Shown: positions 16,353-24,881 of the stretch, piece by piece | How positions within the stretch are numbered: position 1 is the first letter of the stretch | Layout of the letters: each line of letters starts with the position of its first letter | NCBI RefSeq assembly: GCF_019091135.1 | Contig: NZ_JAGXJW010000005.1 | Span: 1 to 64,000, forward strand | Source of the DNA: Cohnella sp. GbtcB17 | GTDB taxonomy: Bacteria > Bacillota > Bacilli > Paenibacillales > Paenibacillaceae | DNA length: 64,000 bases | Direction of reading: 5' to 3' | The notes under the pieces: generated by a model | Seen by the model: only the letters and a program-made list of their open reading frames with translations | The model's database searches: none | Told to the model about the DNA's origin: nothing | Program-made: the position numbers and the translations under genes

Positions 16353-17648
16353 ATGGATATGATCGTCACGCCGACCCCGCGGCTCGCGGGAGAGATTCAA
16401 GCCTTATCGTCCAAAAATTATACGACCCGGTATTTGCTCGTCGCCGCGCTGGCGGAGGGCACGAGCGTCATCCGCTATCCGGCGCACAGCGAGGACAGCG
16501 ACGCGCTGCGCCGCTGCGTGCGCGATCTTGGCGCCGTCCTCGAGGAGGACGACGAGAAGATCGTTGTCACAGGCTTCGGCAGCCACCCGAAGCCCGTGAA
16601 GGAGCTCGACGTCGGCAACGCGGGCGCCGTGCTTCGCTTCCTGATGGCCGTGGCTGCGCTGCTGCCCGAGGTGACGTTCGTCAACAAATACCCGGAATCT
16701 CTCGGCAAGCGCCCCCACGATGATCTGATCAAGGCGCTGGAGAGCATGGGCGCGACGATCGAGCACCGCGAAGGCAAGCTGCCGATCACGATCCGCGGCG
16801 GCGACGCCGTGCGCGGCGGGAAGATTCAAGTGTCGGGCAGCGTAAGCTCCCAATTTTTAAGCGCCTTGCTGTTCCTGACGCCGCTGCTCAAGGAGGACAG
16901 CGAGATCGAGGTGCTGAACGATCTCAAGTCGAAGGTCGTCGTCGGCCAGACGCTCGAGGTGCTCGCTCAAGCGGGCATCGTCGTCGAAGCGTCGAGCGAT
17001 CTGATGCGATTCAAGGTGCCCGGCGGCCAGCGCTACCGCGCACAGGAGTATGTCGTGCAGGGCGACTATCCCGGATCGGCGGCGATCCTGGCGGCTGCGG
17101 CCGTCACCGAGTCCGACGTCACCGTTCACCGGCTGCTCGAGGAGAGCAAGCAGGGCGAGCGGGCCGTCGTCGACGTGCTGAAGGCGATGGGCACGCCGCT
17201 TACGCACAAGGACGGCGTCGTCCATGTCCAGGGCAACGGCAAGCTGCGCGCCGTCGAATTCGACGGTGACGAATTCACGGACGGCGTGCTCGCGATGGTG
17301 GCCGCGGCCGTGTTCGCCGAAGGCACCTCCCGCTTTTACAACGTCGAGAACCTCCGTTTCAAGGAATGCGACCGCATCACCGATTACCTGGCCGAGCTGC
17401 GCAAAGCCGGCGCAAACGTAGAGGAGAAGCGGGACGAGATCATCGTCCACGGGCGTCCTGAAGGCGTAGAGGGCGGCGTGACGATCGACGCGCACTTCGA
17501 TCACCGCGTCATCATGGCGCTCACGGTCGTCGGGCTGCGCGCGAAGGCGCCGCTGACGATCAAGGATGCGCATCATGTGGCGAAGTCTTATCCGAATTAC
17601 TTCGACCATCTGACCGCGCTCGGCGCCAACGTGCGTTGGTCGGAATAA
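16353..17648 (+). CDS. aroA: 3-phosphoshikimate 1-carboxyvinyltransferase (EPSP synthase), divergent type
   Basis: A 431-aa EPSP synthase-fold protein; the family transfers enolpyruvyl from PEP to shikimate-3-phosphate. The N-terminal active-site segment is SSKNYTTRYLLVAAL instead of the usual GDKSISHRALI. Lys21 and Arg26 are kept, but the first shikimate-phosphate-binding Ser is Asn22. The PEP loop reads GNAGAVLRFL rather than GNAGTAMRPL (canonical Thr97 and Pro101 replaced by Ala92 and Phe96). The catalytic Asp region (FTDGVLAMVAAAVFAEG), RFKECDRI and FDHRVIMAL are present. GGAAGGAG precedes the ATG. Very likely still an EPSP synthase, but a divergent paralogue with altered specificity cannot be excluded. 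Confidence 0.82.
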   Translation: MDMIVTPTPRLAGEIQALSSKNYTTRYLLVAALAEGTSVIRYPAHSEDSDALRRCVRDLGAVLEEDDEKIVVTGFGSHPKPVKELDVGNAGAVLRFLMAVAALLPEVTFVNKYPESLGKRPHDDLIKALESMGATIEHREGKLPITIRGGDAVRGGKIQVSGSVSSQFLSALLFLTPLLKEDSEIEVLNDLKSKVVVGQTLEVLAQAGIVVEASSDLMRFKVPGGQRYRAQEYVVQGDYPGSAAILAAAAVTESDVTVHRLLEESKQGERAVVDVLKAMGTPLTHKDGVVHVQGNGKLRAVEFDGDEFTDGVLAMVAAAVFAEGTSRFYNVENLRFKECDRITDYLAELRKAGANVEEKRDEIIVHGRPEGVEGGVTIDAHFDHRVIMALTVVGLRAKAPLTIKDAHHVAKSYPNYFDHLTALGANVRWSE

Positions 17649-17728
17649 GACGACGGACGAACTTTCGCATACAACGACGGACAAACCGCCCGACCAGCAT
17701 TTAATCGACTCTTAGGAGGCAGATGAGC

Positions 17729-18157
17729 ATGCCGTTCGAAAATCCAAGCCGGGACGAGATCAAGCGCATTTTGCAGGAAACGAAAAATATCGCCGTGGTC
17801 GGCCTGTCGGGCGATCCGGACAAGACGAGCCATATGGTGTCCGCCGCCATGCAGGCCAAAGGGTACCGCATCATCCCCGTCAATCCGAAGGAATCCGAGA
17901 TTCTCGGCGAGAAGTGCTACAAGTCGCTGGCGGACATCCCCGAGCCGATCGATATCGTCAACGTCTTCCGCCGTCCGGAGCATACGCCGCCGATTGCATC
18001 GGAGGCTGTCGCCGCAGGGGCCAAGGTGCTCTGGCTGCAGCTTGGCATCGTGAACGACGAAGCCGCGGCGATCGCGGCGGAGGGCGGTTTGACCGTCGTG
18101 ATGGACCGCTGCATCAAGGTCGAGGATTCGATCCTGCTGCCGCAAGGCCGAGGCTGA
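17729..18157 (+). CDS. CoA-binding domain protein (YccU-like)
   Basis: A 142-aa Rossmann-fold protein of the CoA_binding_2 family: IAVVGLSGDPDKTSHMV (nucleotide loop), YRIIPVNPKESEILGEKCYKSLADI, IDIVNVFRRPEHTPPI and VLWLQLGIVNDEAA. It corresponds to the CoA-binding domain of succinyl-CoA synthetase alpha without the catalytic part; physiological role unknown. AGGAGG is 9 nt from the ATG at 17729 but only 3 nt from the ATG at 17723, so the second Met is the likely start. Confidence 0.88.
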   Translation: MPFENPSRDEIKRILQETKNIAVVGLSGDPDKTSHMVSAAMQAKGYRIIPVNPKESEILGEKCYKSLADIPEPIDIVNVFRRPEHTPPIASEAVAAGAKVLWLQLGIVNDEAAAIAAEGGLTVVMDRCIKVEDSILLPQGRG

Positions 18158-18180
18158 CTATCCGGAGCTAACGCATTCGC

Positions 18181-18233
18181 GGACGGACCGCACCCCAAGC
18201 TATAAGCGCTGCGGTCGGTCCGTCCTTGCTTTT
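18181..18233 (+). terminator. Terminator after the CoA-binding protein gene
   Basis: GGACGGACCG pairs with CGGTCCGTCC around an irregular loop, then TTGCTTTT. Confidence 0.65.
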
Positions 18234-18298
18234 GCCGGCTTGCACGGCCGTTAACATCTTTTTGAACCAACTGCGGGAGAGGAGGAGGGAATTCTCGC

Positions 18299-20185
18299 AT
18301 GTTCGGAATCGGTTATTTGCAAAGGCTCGGCCGGGCGATGATGCTGCCGATGACGGTGCTGCCTGCAGCCGCCATTTTCCTCATGCTGTCGCGGCTGCCC
18401 TGGGACGCTGTCGGTCTTCAGTCGGCGCCGACGCTGCTTCACGCGGCGGGCATGGCGATATTTGCCTATGTCCCTTACGTATTTGCGGTGGGCATCGCGC
18501 TGGGCCTGTCGAACCAATCCGTGCAAGCGGGCATGGCGGCCCTTGTCGCCATGATTATATTCGGCGCCGTGACGCAGGCTTACGATCCCGGCGGCGTCCA
18601 GCCCTCCATGTTCGCGGGCGTCGTCATCGGGATGCTGTCCGGCTGGGCCAACGAGCGCTTCAAGTCGTTCCAACTGCCCGAATCGCTGCAGTTTTTCGGC
18701 GGAACCCGGTTCGTGCCGATTTTCATGAGCGCCTTCGCTTTTCTTTTTGCATGGCTCATGATCGGCATCGGCCAGGGGCTGTTGGCCTGGATCGGCGCGA
18801 CCGGCGGCTTGGTGAATTCCGCGGGCGGCTTCGGCATATTCCTGTACGGATTTTTGCATCGCATTCTGGTCGCTTTCGGCCTGCATCATTTGCTTAATCA
18901 TCTGTTCTGGTTCCAGATCGGAGATTATACGGCGCCCGACGGCAGCGTATATTTTGGAGACATGCCGAGGTTTTTCGCCGGGGATCCGACCGCCGGCGTC
19001 TATATGACCGGGCTGTATCCGGTCATCATGTTCGCTCTGCCGGCCATCGCCTTCGCGATCATTCACGAGGCGCGCGAAGACCTGAAGCCGAAGACTGCCA
19101 AGCAGTTCAGAGTGGCGGCGCTCACGGCCTTCGTCACGGGCGTGACCGAGCCGGTCGAATTCGCTTTTCTTTTCGTGGCGCCGTATCTGTTTATCGTGCA
19201 TGCGCTGCTGTCCGGGGGCATCATGTGGCTCACTTACGAGTTGGGCATCCGCGAAGGCTTTACGTTCTCCGCGGGCGCGCTCGAGTATATTATCAACTTC
19301 AGGCTGTCAGAGCGGGGCTGGTTGATCATTCCGATCGGCCTTGCGGTCGGCGTCGTTTATTACGTGCTGTTCCGCTGGAGCATTCGCAAGTTCCAGCTGT
19401 CGACACCGGGTCGCGAGGACTCTACGCGGCTGGACGATTGGGGTGGCGATATTCCGTACCGGGCGCCGCTCGTTCTGCAGGCGCTCGGCGGCAAGGACAA
19501 CATCTCGCGGATAGAAGCCTGCATCACGAGGCTTCGCCTGACGCTGAACGACGACCGGCGGGTCGATGCGAAAAGCTTGCGGCACCTGGGGGCGGCCGGC
19601 GTCATCCGGCTGGGAGGCGGCCATGTGCAGGTCGTATTCGGCACCTATTCGGATCTGATCCGGGGCGAGATCGTTAAGCTGATGCAGCTCGACGTGCACC
19701 AGGTGCAATTCCATGCGCCGCTGCAGGGGCGGATGATTCCGCTCGAGGAAGTCGACGATCCGATTTTCGCGCAGAAGCTCGTGGGCAAGGGCGTGGCCTT
19801 CATTCCCGATAAGGGGGAGCTGGTTGCGCCGGTGCGCGGAAAAATCATTCACCTGTATCCGACCAAGCACGCGATCGGCATCGAGACGCCGGAAGGGCTC
19901 GAGGTGCTGCTCCACATCGGGATCAACACGTCCCAGATGAACGGGGAAGGTTTCACGGCGCTCGTGAAGGAGGGCGACGAGGTCATGCCGGGGCAACCGC
20001 TCATCCGGTTTCACCTGCCTACGCTCAAAGCGCATGCCAAGTCGTTGGCGACCCCGATGGTCATCACCAATTCGGATATCGTCCGCTCCTGGCGCTTCGC
20101 GCCGTTCAAGGCGGTTAAAAAGGGTCAGGCGGCGGTCATGTCGGTTGTCGTAAGAGAGAGAGAAAACGGGGGGGCGGACATATGA
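18299..20185 (+). CDS. nagE: PTS EIICBA permease, N-acetylglucosamine/glucose family (NagE-like)
   Basis: A 628-aa PTS enzyme II with domain order C-B-A. EIIC spans about residues 1-365 and has FFGGTRFVPI, HRILVAFGLHHLLNHLFWFQIG, GDMPRFFAGDPTAG and GVTEPVEFAFLF. The GDxxRF[YF]AGDxTAG block is like E. coli NagE and unlike PtsG. EIIB carries the phosphocysteine Cys408 in EACITRLRLTL. EIIA carries the phosphohistidine His539 in VLLHIGINT. It imports and phosphorylates an amino sugar, most likely GlcNAc. GGAGG precedes the ATG. The stop overlaps the ptsI start (ATGA), so the two genes are translationally coupled. No RAT-type antiterminator site was recognised upstream. Confidence 0.88.
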   Translation: MFGIGYLQRLGRAMMLPMTVLPAAAIFLMLSRLPWDAVGLQSAPTLLHAAGMAIFAYVPYVFAVGIALGLSNQSVQAGMAALVAMIIFGAVTQAYDPGGVQPSMFAGVVIGMLSGWANERFKSFQLPESLQFFGGTRFVPIFMSAFAFLFAWLMIGIGQGLLAWIGATGGLVNSAGGFGIFLYGFLHRILVAFGLHHLLNHLFWFQIGDYTAPDGSVYFGDMPRFFAGDPTAGVYMTGLYPVIMFALPAIAFAIIHEAREDLKPKTAKQFRVAALTAFVTGVTEPVEFAFLFVAPYLFIVHALLSGGIMWLTYELGIREGFTFSAGALEYIINFRLSERGWLIIPIGLAVGVVYYVLFRWSIRKFQLSTPGREDSTRLDDWGGDIPYRAPLVLQALGGKDNISRIEACITRLRLTLNDDRRVDAKSLRHLGAAGVIRLGGGHVQVVFGTYSDLIRGEIVKLMQLDVHQVQFHAPLQGRMIPLEEVDDPIFAQKLVGKGVAFIPDKGELVAPVRGKIIHLYPTKHAIGIETPEGLEVLLHIGINTSQMNGEGFTALVKEGDEVMPGQPLIRFHLPTLKAHAKSLATPMVITNSDIVRSWRFAPFKAVKKGQAAVMSVVVRERENGGADI

Positions 20186-21939
20186 TCCAAGCGATCGGAG
20201 GCTCGGAGGGCATCGCCATCGGCAAGGCGTTCGTGCTGCCCAACTGGGAATGGGAGCTGCCCGAACAGAAGATCGACGCGCTCGATCTCGCGCTCGAATT
20301 CGAACGGCTGTACGAAGGCGTCAAGCGTTCGAAGACCGAGATCCGCCAGATGAAAAACGAGCTGGACGAAGCGGTAGGCGCCGGAGAAGCGAGCATATTC
20401 GACGCGCATCTGGCGATCCTGGACGACCCCGTCTTCATGAACGAGATCCAGGGCATCATTCAACGCCAGTACAAGGCGGCCGAAGTCGCGGTAAAGGAAG
20501 CGATCGACCACTTCGTGACGATGTTCGACCTGCTCGACGACGAATACATGAAGGAGCGGGCGCTCGACATCAAGGACGTCGGCAACCGGCTGCTCAAGCA
20601 TCTGCTCGGCGCCCCCGAGATCGCGCTGCCGACCGATACGCAGCCGTTCATACTCGTCGTGCGGGAGCTCACGCCGTCGCAGCTGATCCATCTGAAGCCG
20701 GACGTCGTCCTCGGCATCGTGACGATGATCGGCAGCGCCAGCTCGCATTCGGCCATCATGGCCAGGGCGTTCGGCATCCCGCTCGTCATGGGCGTCGAAG
20801 GCAAGCTGCCCGAGCCGATCGTGACGGGCGATCTGCTCATTCTGGACGGAGGCGCAGGGACGCTTGCGGTCATGCCGAACGCGGAGACGGTCGGCAAATA
20901 CACGGAGCTGCGCAAGCAGCATCTGGATGCCAAGGAGCGGCTGCAGGAGCTCGTCCAGGTGCCGTCGGTTACGCCCGACGGCGAGAAGCTGTACCTGGCG
21001 GCCAACATCAGCTCGATCAAGGAGCTGGAAGCGGCGCTGTCGCGCGGCGCGGACGGCGTCGGCTTGTTCCGCACCGAGTTTTTGTACATGGACCGCTCGC
21101 GGTTTCCGACGGAGGATGAGCAGTTCGAGGTGTACAAGGCGGCGGCCGAACGTCTGGGAAGCGCCGCGCTGACGATCCGCACGCTCGACATCGGCGGAGA
21201 CAAGCAGCTGGATTATTACGATATGCCCGAGGAAAACAATCCGTTTCTCGGCTACCGCGCGATCCGCTTCAGTCTGGACCGGAGCGACCTGTTCAAGACG
21301 CAGCTGCGGGCGATCCTGCGGGCGGCTGTCTTCGGCAACATCCGCATCATGTACCCGCTCATCGCGTCGGTCGACGAGGTGCGTGCGGCCAACGCGCTGC
21401 TGGCCGAAGCCGAGCGGGAGCTTGCGGCGGAGGGCCTGCCCTTCAGGAGCGGCCTGCCGACCGGGGCGATGATCGAGGTGCCCGCCGCCGTGATGATCGC
21501 CGATTTGCTCGCGAAGGAGGTCGCCTTCCTCAGCATCGGCACCAACGATTTGATCCAGTTTACGCTTGCGGTCGACCGGATGAACGATCAGATCAATCAT
21601 CTTTACGAGCCCTATCATCCCGCCGTGCTGCGCATGCTTCGCACCGTCGCGGAGTCGGCCGCCAGAAACGGCATTCCGGTCAGCGTATGCGGGGAGATGG
21701 CCGGCGATGTCCGCGCGATTCCGCTCTGGGTCGGCCTCGGCATCCAGATGCTCAGCATGTCCGTTCAATCGGTGCTGCCGGTGAAGGCGACGATGCTGCG
21801 CACGAATGCCATGGCCTGCAAAAAAGTGACGGAGGAGCTGTTCGCCCTCGGAACGGCCGCCGAGATCAAGGAACGGCTGGAACGGTTCCACGCCGGCGCC
21901 GCCGTGCAGGACGAACGCCTCCATCCGGGCAAACGATAA
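20182..21939 (+). CDS. ptsI: PTS enzyme I, phosphoenolpyruvate-protein phosphotransferase
   Basis: A 585-aa EI that starts the PTS phosphate cascade by autophosphorylating from PEP and passing phosphate to HPr. The phosphohistidine is His189 in GSASSHSAIMARAFGIP, the same residue number as in E. coli; the preceding GSAS replaces the usual GGRT. The PEP-binding half has GVGLFRTEFLYMDR, LDIGGDKQLDYY, GYRAIRFSLD, FLSIGTNDLIQFTLAVDR and Cys503 in VSVCGEMAGD, all at expected places. It begins inside the nagE stop codon. No ptsH lies in this operon, so HPr must come from elsewhere. Confidence 0.95.
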   Translation: MIQAIGGSEGIAIGKAFVLPNWEWELPEQKIDALDLALEFERLYEGVKRSKTEIRQMKNELDEAVGAGEASIFDAHLAILDDPVFMNEIQGIIQRQYKAAEVAVKEAIDHFVTMFDLLDDEYMKERALDIKDVGNRLLKHLLGAPEIALPTDTQPFILVVRELTPSQLIHLKPDVVLGIVTMIGSASSHSAIMARAFGIPLVMGVEGKLPEPIVTGDLLILDGGAGTLAVMPNAETVGKYTELRKQHLDAKERLQELVQVPSVTPDGEKLYLAANISSIKELEAALSRGADGVGLFRTEFLYMDRSRFPTEDEQFEVYKAAAERLGSAALTIRTLDIGGDKQLDYYDMPEENNPFLGYRAIRFSLDRSDLFKTQLRAILRAAVFGNIRIMYPLIASVDEVRAANALLAEAERELAAEGLPFRSGLPTGAMIEVPAAVMIADLLAKEVAFLSIGTNDLIQFTLAVDRMNDQINHLYEPYHPAVLRMLRTVAESAARNGIPVSVCGEMAGDVRAIPLWVGLGIQMLSMSVQSVLPVKATMLRTNAMACKKVTEELFALGTAAEIKERLERFHAGAAVQDERLHPGKR

Positions 21940-21955
21940 AACGAATCGACTTGAG

Positions 21956-22008
21956 AAAAAAAGATCCGCACAACGGGACGCAATCGCCCGCATGCGGATC
22001 TTTTTTTT
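21956..22008. terminator. Bidirectional terminator between ptsI and the DJ-1/PfpI gene
   Basis: AGATCCGCA and TGCGGATCT are flanked by A7 on the left and T8 on the right, ending both converging units. Confidence 0.9.
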
Positions 22009-22026
22009 GGTGCCGGACGCCGCGTA

Positions 22027-22554
22027 TCAGGAACGTCTCCCGTACAGTACGTCGCAAAACGCCTTCGCATATTCCGGCAGGTCCGGCGGACGCCGCGCGG
22101 AGATCAGGTTGCCGTCCACGACGACGGCTTCGTCGAACCAGACGGCGCCCGCATTTTCCATGTCGTCGCGGATGCCCGGCGTGGAGGTCACCTTGCGGCC
22201 CTGCAGAATCTTGGCGGAGATCAGCACCCATCCCGCATGGCAGATCTGGCCGATCGGCTTACCCGCGGCGTCGATCTCCCGCACGAACGACTGCACGCGT
22301 TCGCTGCGGCGAATTTTGTCCGGCGCCCAGCCGCCCGGCACGAGCAGGCCGTCGCAGCGCTCGGCGTCCAGCTCTTCGTAGGACAGGTCGGCGACGGCGG
22401 GGACGCCGTACTTGCCGATATGCTTGCGGCCTTTCTCCGGTCCGGCATACTGAACGATTGCGCCTTCTTCGCGGGCGCGGTACACCGGGTACCACAATTC
22501 CAAGTCTTCGAATTCGTCGTCGATGAGGCAGATGACGCGTTTGGCTTCGGTCAA
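22027..22554 (-). CDS. DJ-1/PfpI family protein (class I glutamine amidotransferase-like)
   Basis: A 175-aa single-domain DJ-1/PfpI protein. The nucleophile elbow QICHAGWVL places Cys105 with His106. The early Glu in DDEFEDLELWYPVYRAREEG supplies the conserved acid, and LLVPGGWAPDKIR is the family block. The size and the long insertion after AGPEKG match PfpI/YfkM-type stress proteins, which have been described as proteases or glyoxal-adduct deglycases; activity here is unassigned. Ribosome-binding site AGGAGG before the ATG. Monocistronic, convergent with ptsI. Confidence 0.88.
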   Translation of the reverse strand: MTEAKRVICLIDDEFEDLELWYPVYRAREEGAIVQYAGPEKGRKHIGKYGVPAVADLSYEELDAERCDGLLVPGGWAPDKIRRSERVQSFVREIDAAGKPIGQICHAGWVLISAKILQGRKVTSTPGIRDDMENAGAVWFDEAVVVDGNLISARRPPDLPEYAKAFCDVLYGRRS

Positions 22555-22771
22555 TTTCGATTCCTCCTATTTAGGCGCATCGGTTTCTTCTATCCTAGCA
22601 CAATCGTCAGGTGGGAGCATACGTTGCGGTATGGTTTTAATACCGATTCGTTTCCATAATTTACAGTCGTTTGCTAAGAAGGAGTTGGCGAAGAGATCGG
22701 CGAATATACTTTTTCAACGTCCCTCTCGGGATTTTGGAACCGCGCGCGCGGCGCGTAAGGAGAGAGTCAGT

Positions 22772-23182
22772 TTGTTCAAACGGTGTATATGCGGGGAATC
22801 GATGGCGCTCGGTCTTCGCAAAGTTTTTTATTCCAGGACCGTCAGCATCACTGGCGTGCCCGTATACGCTTGCGGGCATTGCTCGCGCAGCGAGGTGTAC
22901 CCGGGCGTCAAATTGGATTTGAGCCGGCTGTTGTCGGATCTCGGGGCCAAGCCTTTGCCCCAGGAGATCCGCTTCGACGATGTGCACGAATGGGCCCGGA
23001 TGCTAAGCCAGGCTTCTTCCGCCAGCCTGCCGCTGAGCGCCGCCAGAATCGCGAGACTGACGGAAGAGCGGACGAACGAGCTGCTCGATCTGCTGCTGAT
23101 CGCCGCTTCCCTGGATGATCAGGCGTGGAAGCGCGAACTTGAAGGCAAGCTTGCGCAGCTTAACGGACAATACATAACCTAG
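22772..23182 (+). CDS. YgiT-type zinc-finger-like protein, TTG start
   Basis: A 136-aa protein. The N-terminal 55 residues carry CIC ... VSITGVPVYACGHC, matching the MqsA/YgiT-type zinc-ribbon pattern (CxC, then a G-V-P-V-Y strand, then CxxC). The C-terminal 80 residues are helical (LSDLGAKPLPQEIRFDDVHEWA, ARIARLTEERTNELLDLLLIAA). It lacks the XRE-type HTH of MqsA antitoxins and has no toxin partner nearby. I start it at the TTG at 22772 because AAGGAG is 9 nt upstream; the open frame extends further upstream but into non-conserved sequence overlapping the divergent DJ-1 gene start. Function unknown. Confidence 0.65.
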   Translation: MFKRCICGESMALGLRKVFYSRTVSITGVPVYACGHCSRSEVYPGVKLDLSRLLSDLGAKPLPQEIRFDDVHEWARMLSQASSASLPLSAARIARLTEERTNELLDLLLIAASLDDQAWKRELEGKLAQLNGQYIT

Positions 23183-23193
23183 TCGAACGATGC

Positions 23194-23226
23194 AGGAGCG
23201 CTCGCGCTCCTTTTCTTTTTTTTGCG
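23194..23226 (+). terminator. Terminator after the zinc-finger gene
   Basis: AGGAGCG-CTCG-CGCTCCT is followed by TTTCTTTTTTTT. Confidence 0.88.
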
Positions 23227-23250
23227 AAACTTTTTCATTTCTGATACCAT
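23222..23250 (+). promoter_or_regulatory. Candidate promoter of ytxJ
   Basis: TTGCGA and TACCAT are separated by 17 nt, about 40 nt before the ytxJ ATG. It overlaps the T-run of the preceding terminator. Confidence 0.4.
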
Positions 23251-23289
23251 GAAAATCAATGAAACTTATTTTCAAGGAGGATGCACGCG

Positions 23290-23640
23290 ATGTCGGAAGT
23301 AATGAGACTGCAAACCGTCGAACAGTGGGAAGAAGCGCTTAAGAATACGTCGGACAAGCCGCTGCTCGTCTTCAAGCACAGCACCTCCTGTCCGATCAGC
23401 GCAGGCGCGCACGACGAGCTCGACCGCTTCGTCGGCGGGCGGGCGGAGCTGCCTGTTGACGTTGCGATCGTGCATGTGATCGAGGAACGGCCCGTGAGCA
23501 ATGCGATCGCGGAGGCGCTGCAGGTGCAGCACAAGTCGCCGCAGGCGATTCTAGTCCGCGACGGACGATCCGTATGGGACGAATCGCATTGGCGCATTAC
23601 CTCGGATTTTCTGAACGAACGCGTCGGCGCGGAAGGCTAA
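23290..23640 (+). CDS. ytxJ: Monothiol bacilliredoxin YtxJ
   Basis: A 116-aa thioredoxin-fold protein of the YtxJ family, linked to bacillithiol redox chemistry in Firmicutes, where it removes bacillithiol from modified proteins. The single active-site cysteine is Cys34 in FKHSTSCPISAGA (CPIS, monothiol). VQHKSPQAILVRDG is the cis-Pro region. The ATG at 23290 has AAGGAGG 9 nt upstream; the ATG at 23281 overlaps the spacer. As in Bacillus, it lies next to ccpA. Confidence 0.92.
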   Translation: MSEVMRLQTVEQWEEALKNTSDKPLLVFKHSTSCPISAGAHDELDRFVGGRAELPVDVAIVHVIEERPVSNAIAEALQVQHKSPQAILVRDGRSVWDESHWRITSDFLNERVGAEG

Positions 23641-23656
23641 AAACGCGATTGATGTC

Positions 23657-23687
23657 GGGGCTTGCCATTGCGGAATCGCCCCTTTTG
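23657..23687 (+). terminator. Probable terminator after ytxJ
   Basis: GGGGC and GCCCC form a short stem around a 16-nt partly paired loop, followed by TTTTG. Confidence 0.45.
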
Positions 23688-23767
23688 TCGTATCATTACC
23701 TTAATATACCATGGACGGGTCCTCCAACCGGACAAAGACCTGACATGAACAAATGGAGCGGTGAGAT

Positions 23768-24775
23768 GTGACGGTAACGATCTATGACGTAGCCCGCGAG
23801 GCCGGCGTATCGATGGCGACGGTATCCCGCGTCGTCAATAACAATCCTAACGTAAAGCCGCAAACGCGGAAAAAAGTATACGAAGCGATCGAGCGCCTCG
23901 GCTATCGGCCGAACGCGGTAGCTCGGGGCCTCGCCAGCAAGAAGACGACGACGGTAGGCGTCGTCATCCCCGATATCGCGAACGCCAACTTCGCAGAAGT
24001 CGCGCGCGGCATCGAAGATATCGCCAATATGTATCATTACAACATCATCCTTTGCAACGCCGACAAGCGCAAGGAAAAGGAGATTCGCGTCATCAACACC
24101 CTGCTCGAGAAGCAGGTGGACGGGCTCCTTTTCATGGGCGGCGTCGTGACGGACGAGCATATTCAGGCATTTAATACGTCCAACGTGCCGATCGTCCTTT
24201 GTGCGACGACCGACGAGAAGGGCACGATGCCGTCCGTCGACATCGACCACGAGACGGCCGCATACGATGCGGTCCGCAAGCTGATCGACGAAGGCCATAC
24301 GCGCATCGCGATGATCAGCGGCACGCTCCAGGACCCGGCGAACGGCTTCGCCCGCTACCAGGGCTACAAGCGCGCGCTTGAAGAGAGCGGCATTGCGTTC
24401 GAGGAGTCGCTCGTCCGCGTCGGCAATTACCGGTACGAATCCGGCATCGAGGCCGCCCAGTATTTCCTTGAGCTGGCGGAGCGCCCGACTGCAATATTTG
24501 CGGCTACCGACGAGATGGCGATCGGCGCCATTCACGGTATCCAGGATGCGGGCTTGTCGGTGCCGGGCGATATATCCGTCATCGGCGTAGACAATATCCG
24601 CCTGGCTTCGATGGTGCGTCCGCTGCTGACGACCGTCGCCCAGCCGATGTACGATATCGGCGCCGTCTCGATGCGTCTGCTGACCAAGCTGATGAAAAAG
24701 GAAAACGTCGAGCAGGCGAGAGTAACGCTTCATCACGAGCTCATCGTGCGCAATTCGGTCGCGCCGCGCGGCTGA
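23768..24775 (+). CDS. ccpA: Catabolite control protein A (LacI/GalR family)
   Basis: A 335-aa global carbon regulator that binds cre sites with HPr-Ser46-P or Crh-P. The N-terminal HTH and hinge are intact: [23 protein letters not shown], then [16 protein letters not shown], with the paired leucine of the hinge. The core has [29 protein letters not shown] and [14 protein letters not shown]. Closely similar to Bacillus CcpA over the full length. GTG start with GGAGCGGTGAG upstream. Cre-like sequences lie before acsA and in the right-end carbohydrate region, so candidate targets are present in this window. Confidence 0.95.
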   Translation: MTVTIYDVAREAGVSMATVSRVVNNNPNVKPQTRKKVYEAIERLGYRPNAVARGLASKKTTTVGVVIPDIANANFAEVARGIEDIANMYHYNIILCNADKRKEKEIRVINTLLEKQVDGLLFMGGVVTDEHIQAFNTSNVPIVLCATTDEKGTMPSVDIDHETAAYDAVRKLIDEGHTRIAMISGTLQDPANGFARYQGYKRALEESGIAFEESLVRVGNYRYESGIEAAQYFLELAERPTAIFAATDEMAIGAIHGIQDAGLSVPGDISVIGVDNIRLASMVRPLLTTVAQPMYDIGAVSMRLLTKLMKKENVEQARVTLHHELIVRNSVAPRG

Positions 24776-24814
24776 TCTCGTTCGCCGGCCCTGCCCGGTT
24801 TATAACCAGCTTGA

Positions 24815-24851
24815 TCGCCCTGCGCGGGATCTTTATCGCCCGCAGCGGGGC
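24815..24851 (+). terminator. Possible terminator after ccpA
   Basis: GCCCTGCGCGGG pairs with CCCGCAGCGGGGC (imperfect), followed by TTCTTATT. Confidence 0.45.
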
Positions 24852-24881
24852 TTCTTATTCGAATTAGAAGGAGAAATGCTC

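Noticed and set aside
23222-23290. A possible Fur-box-like palindrome upstream of ytxJ (TGATACC...AATCA).
   Set aside because: Spacing and symmetry do not fit the 7-1-7 Fur consensus well enough.
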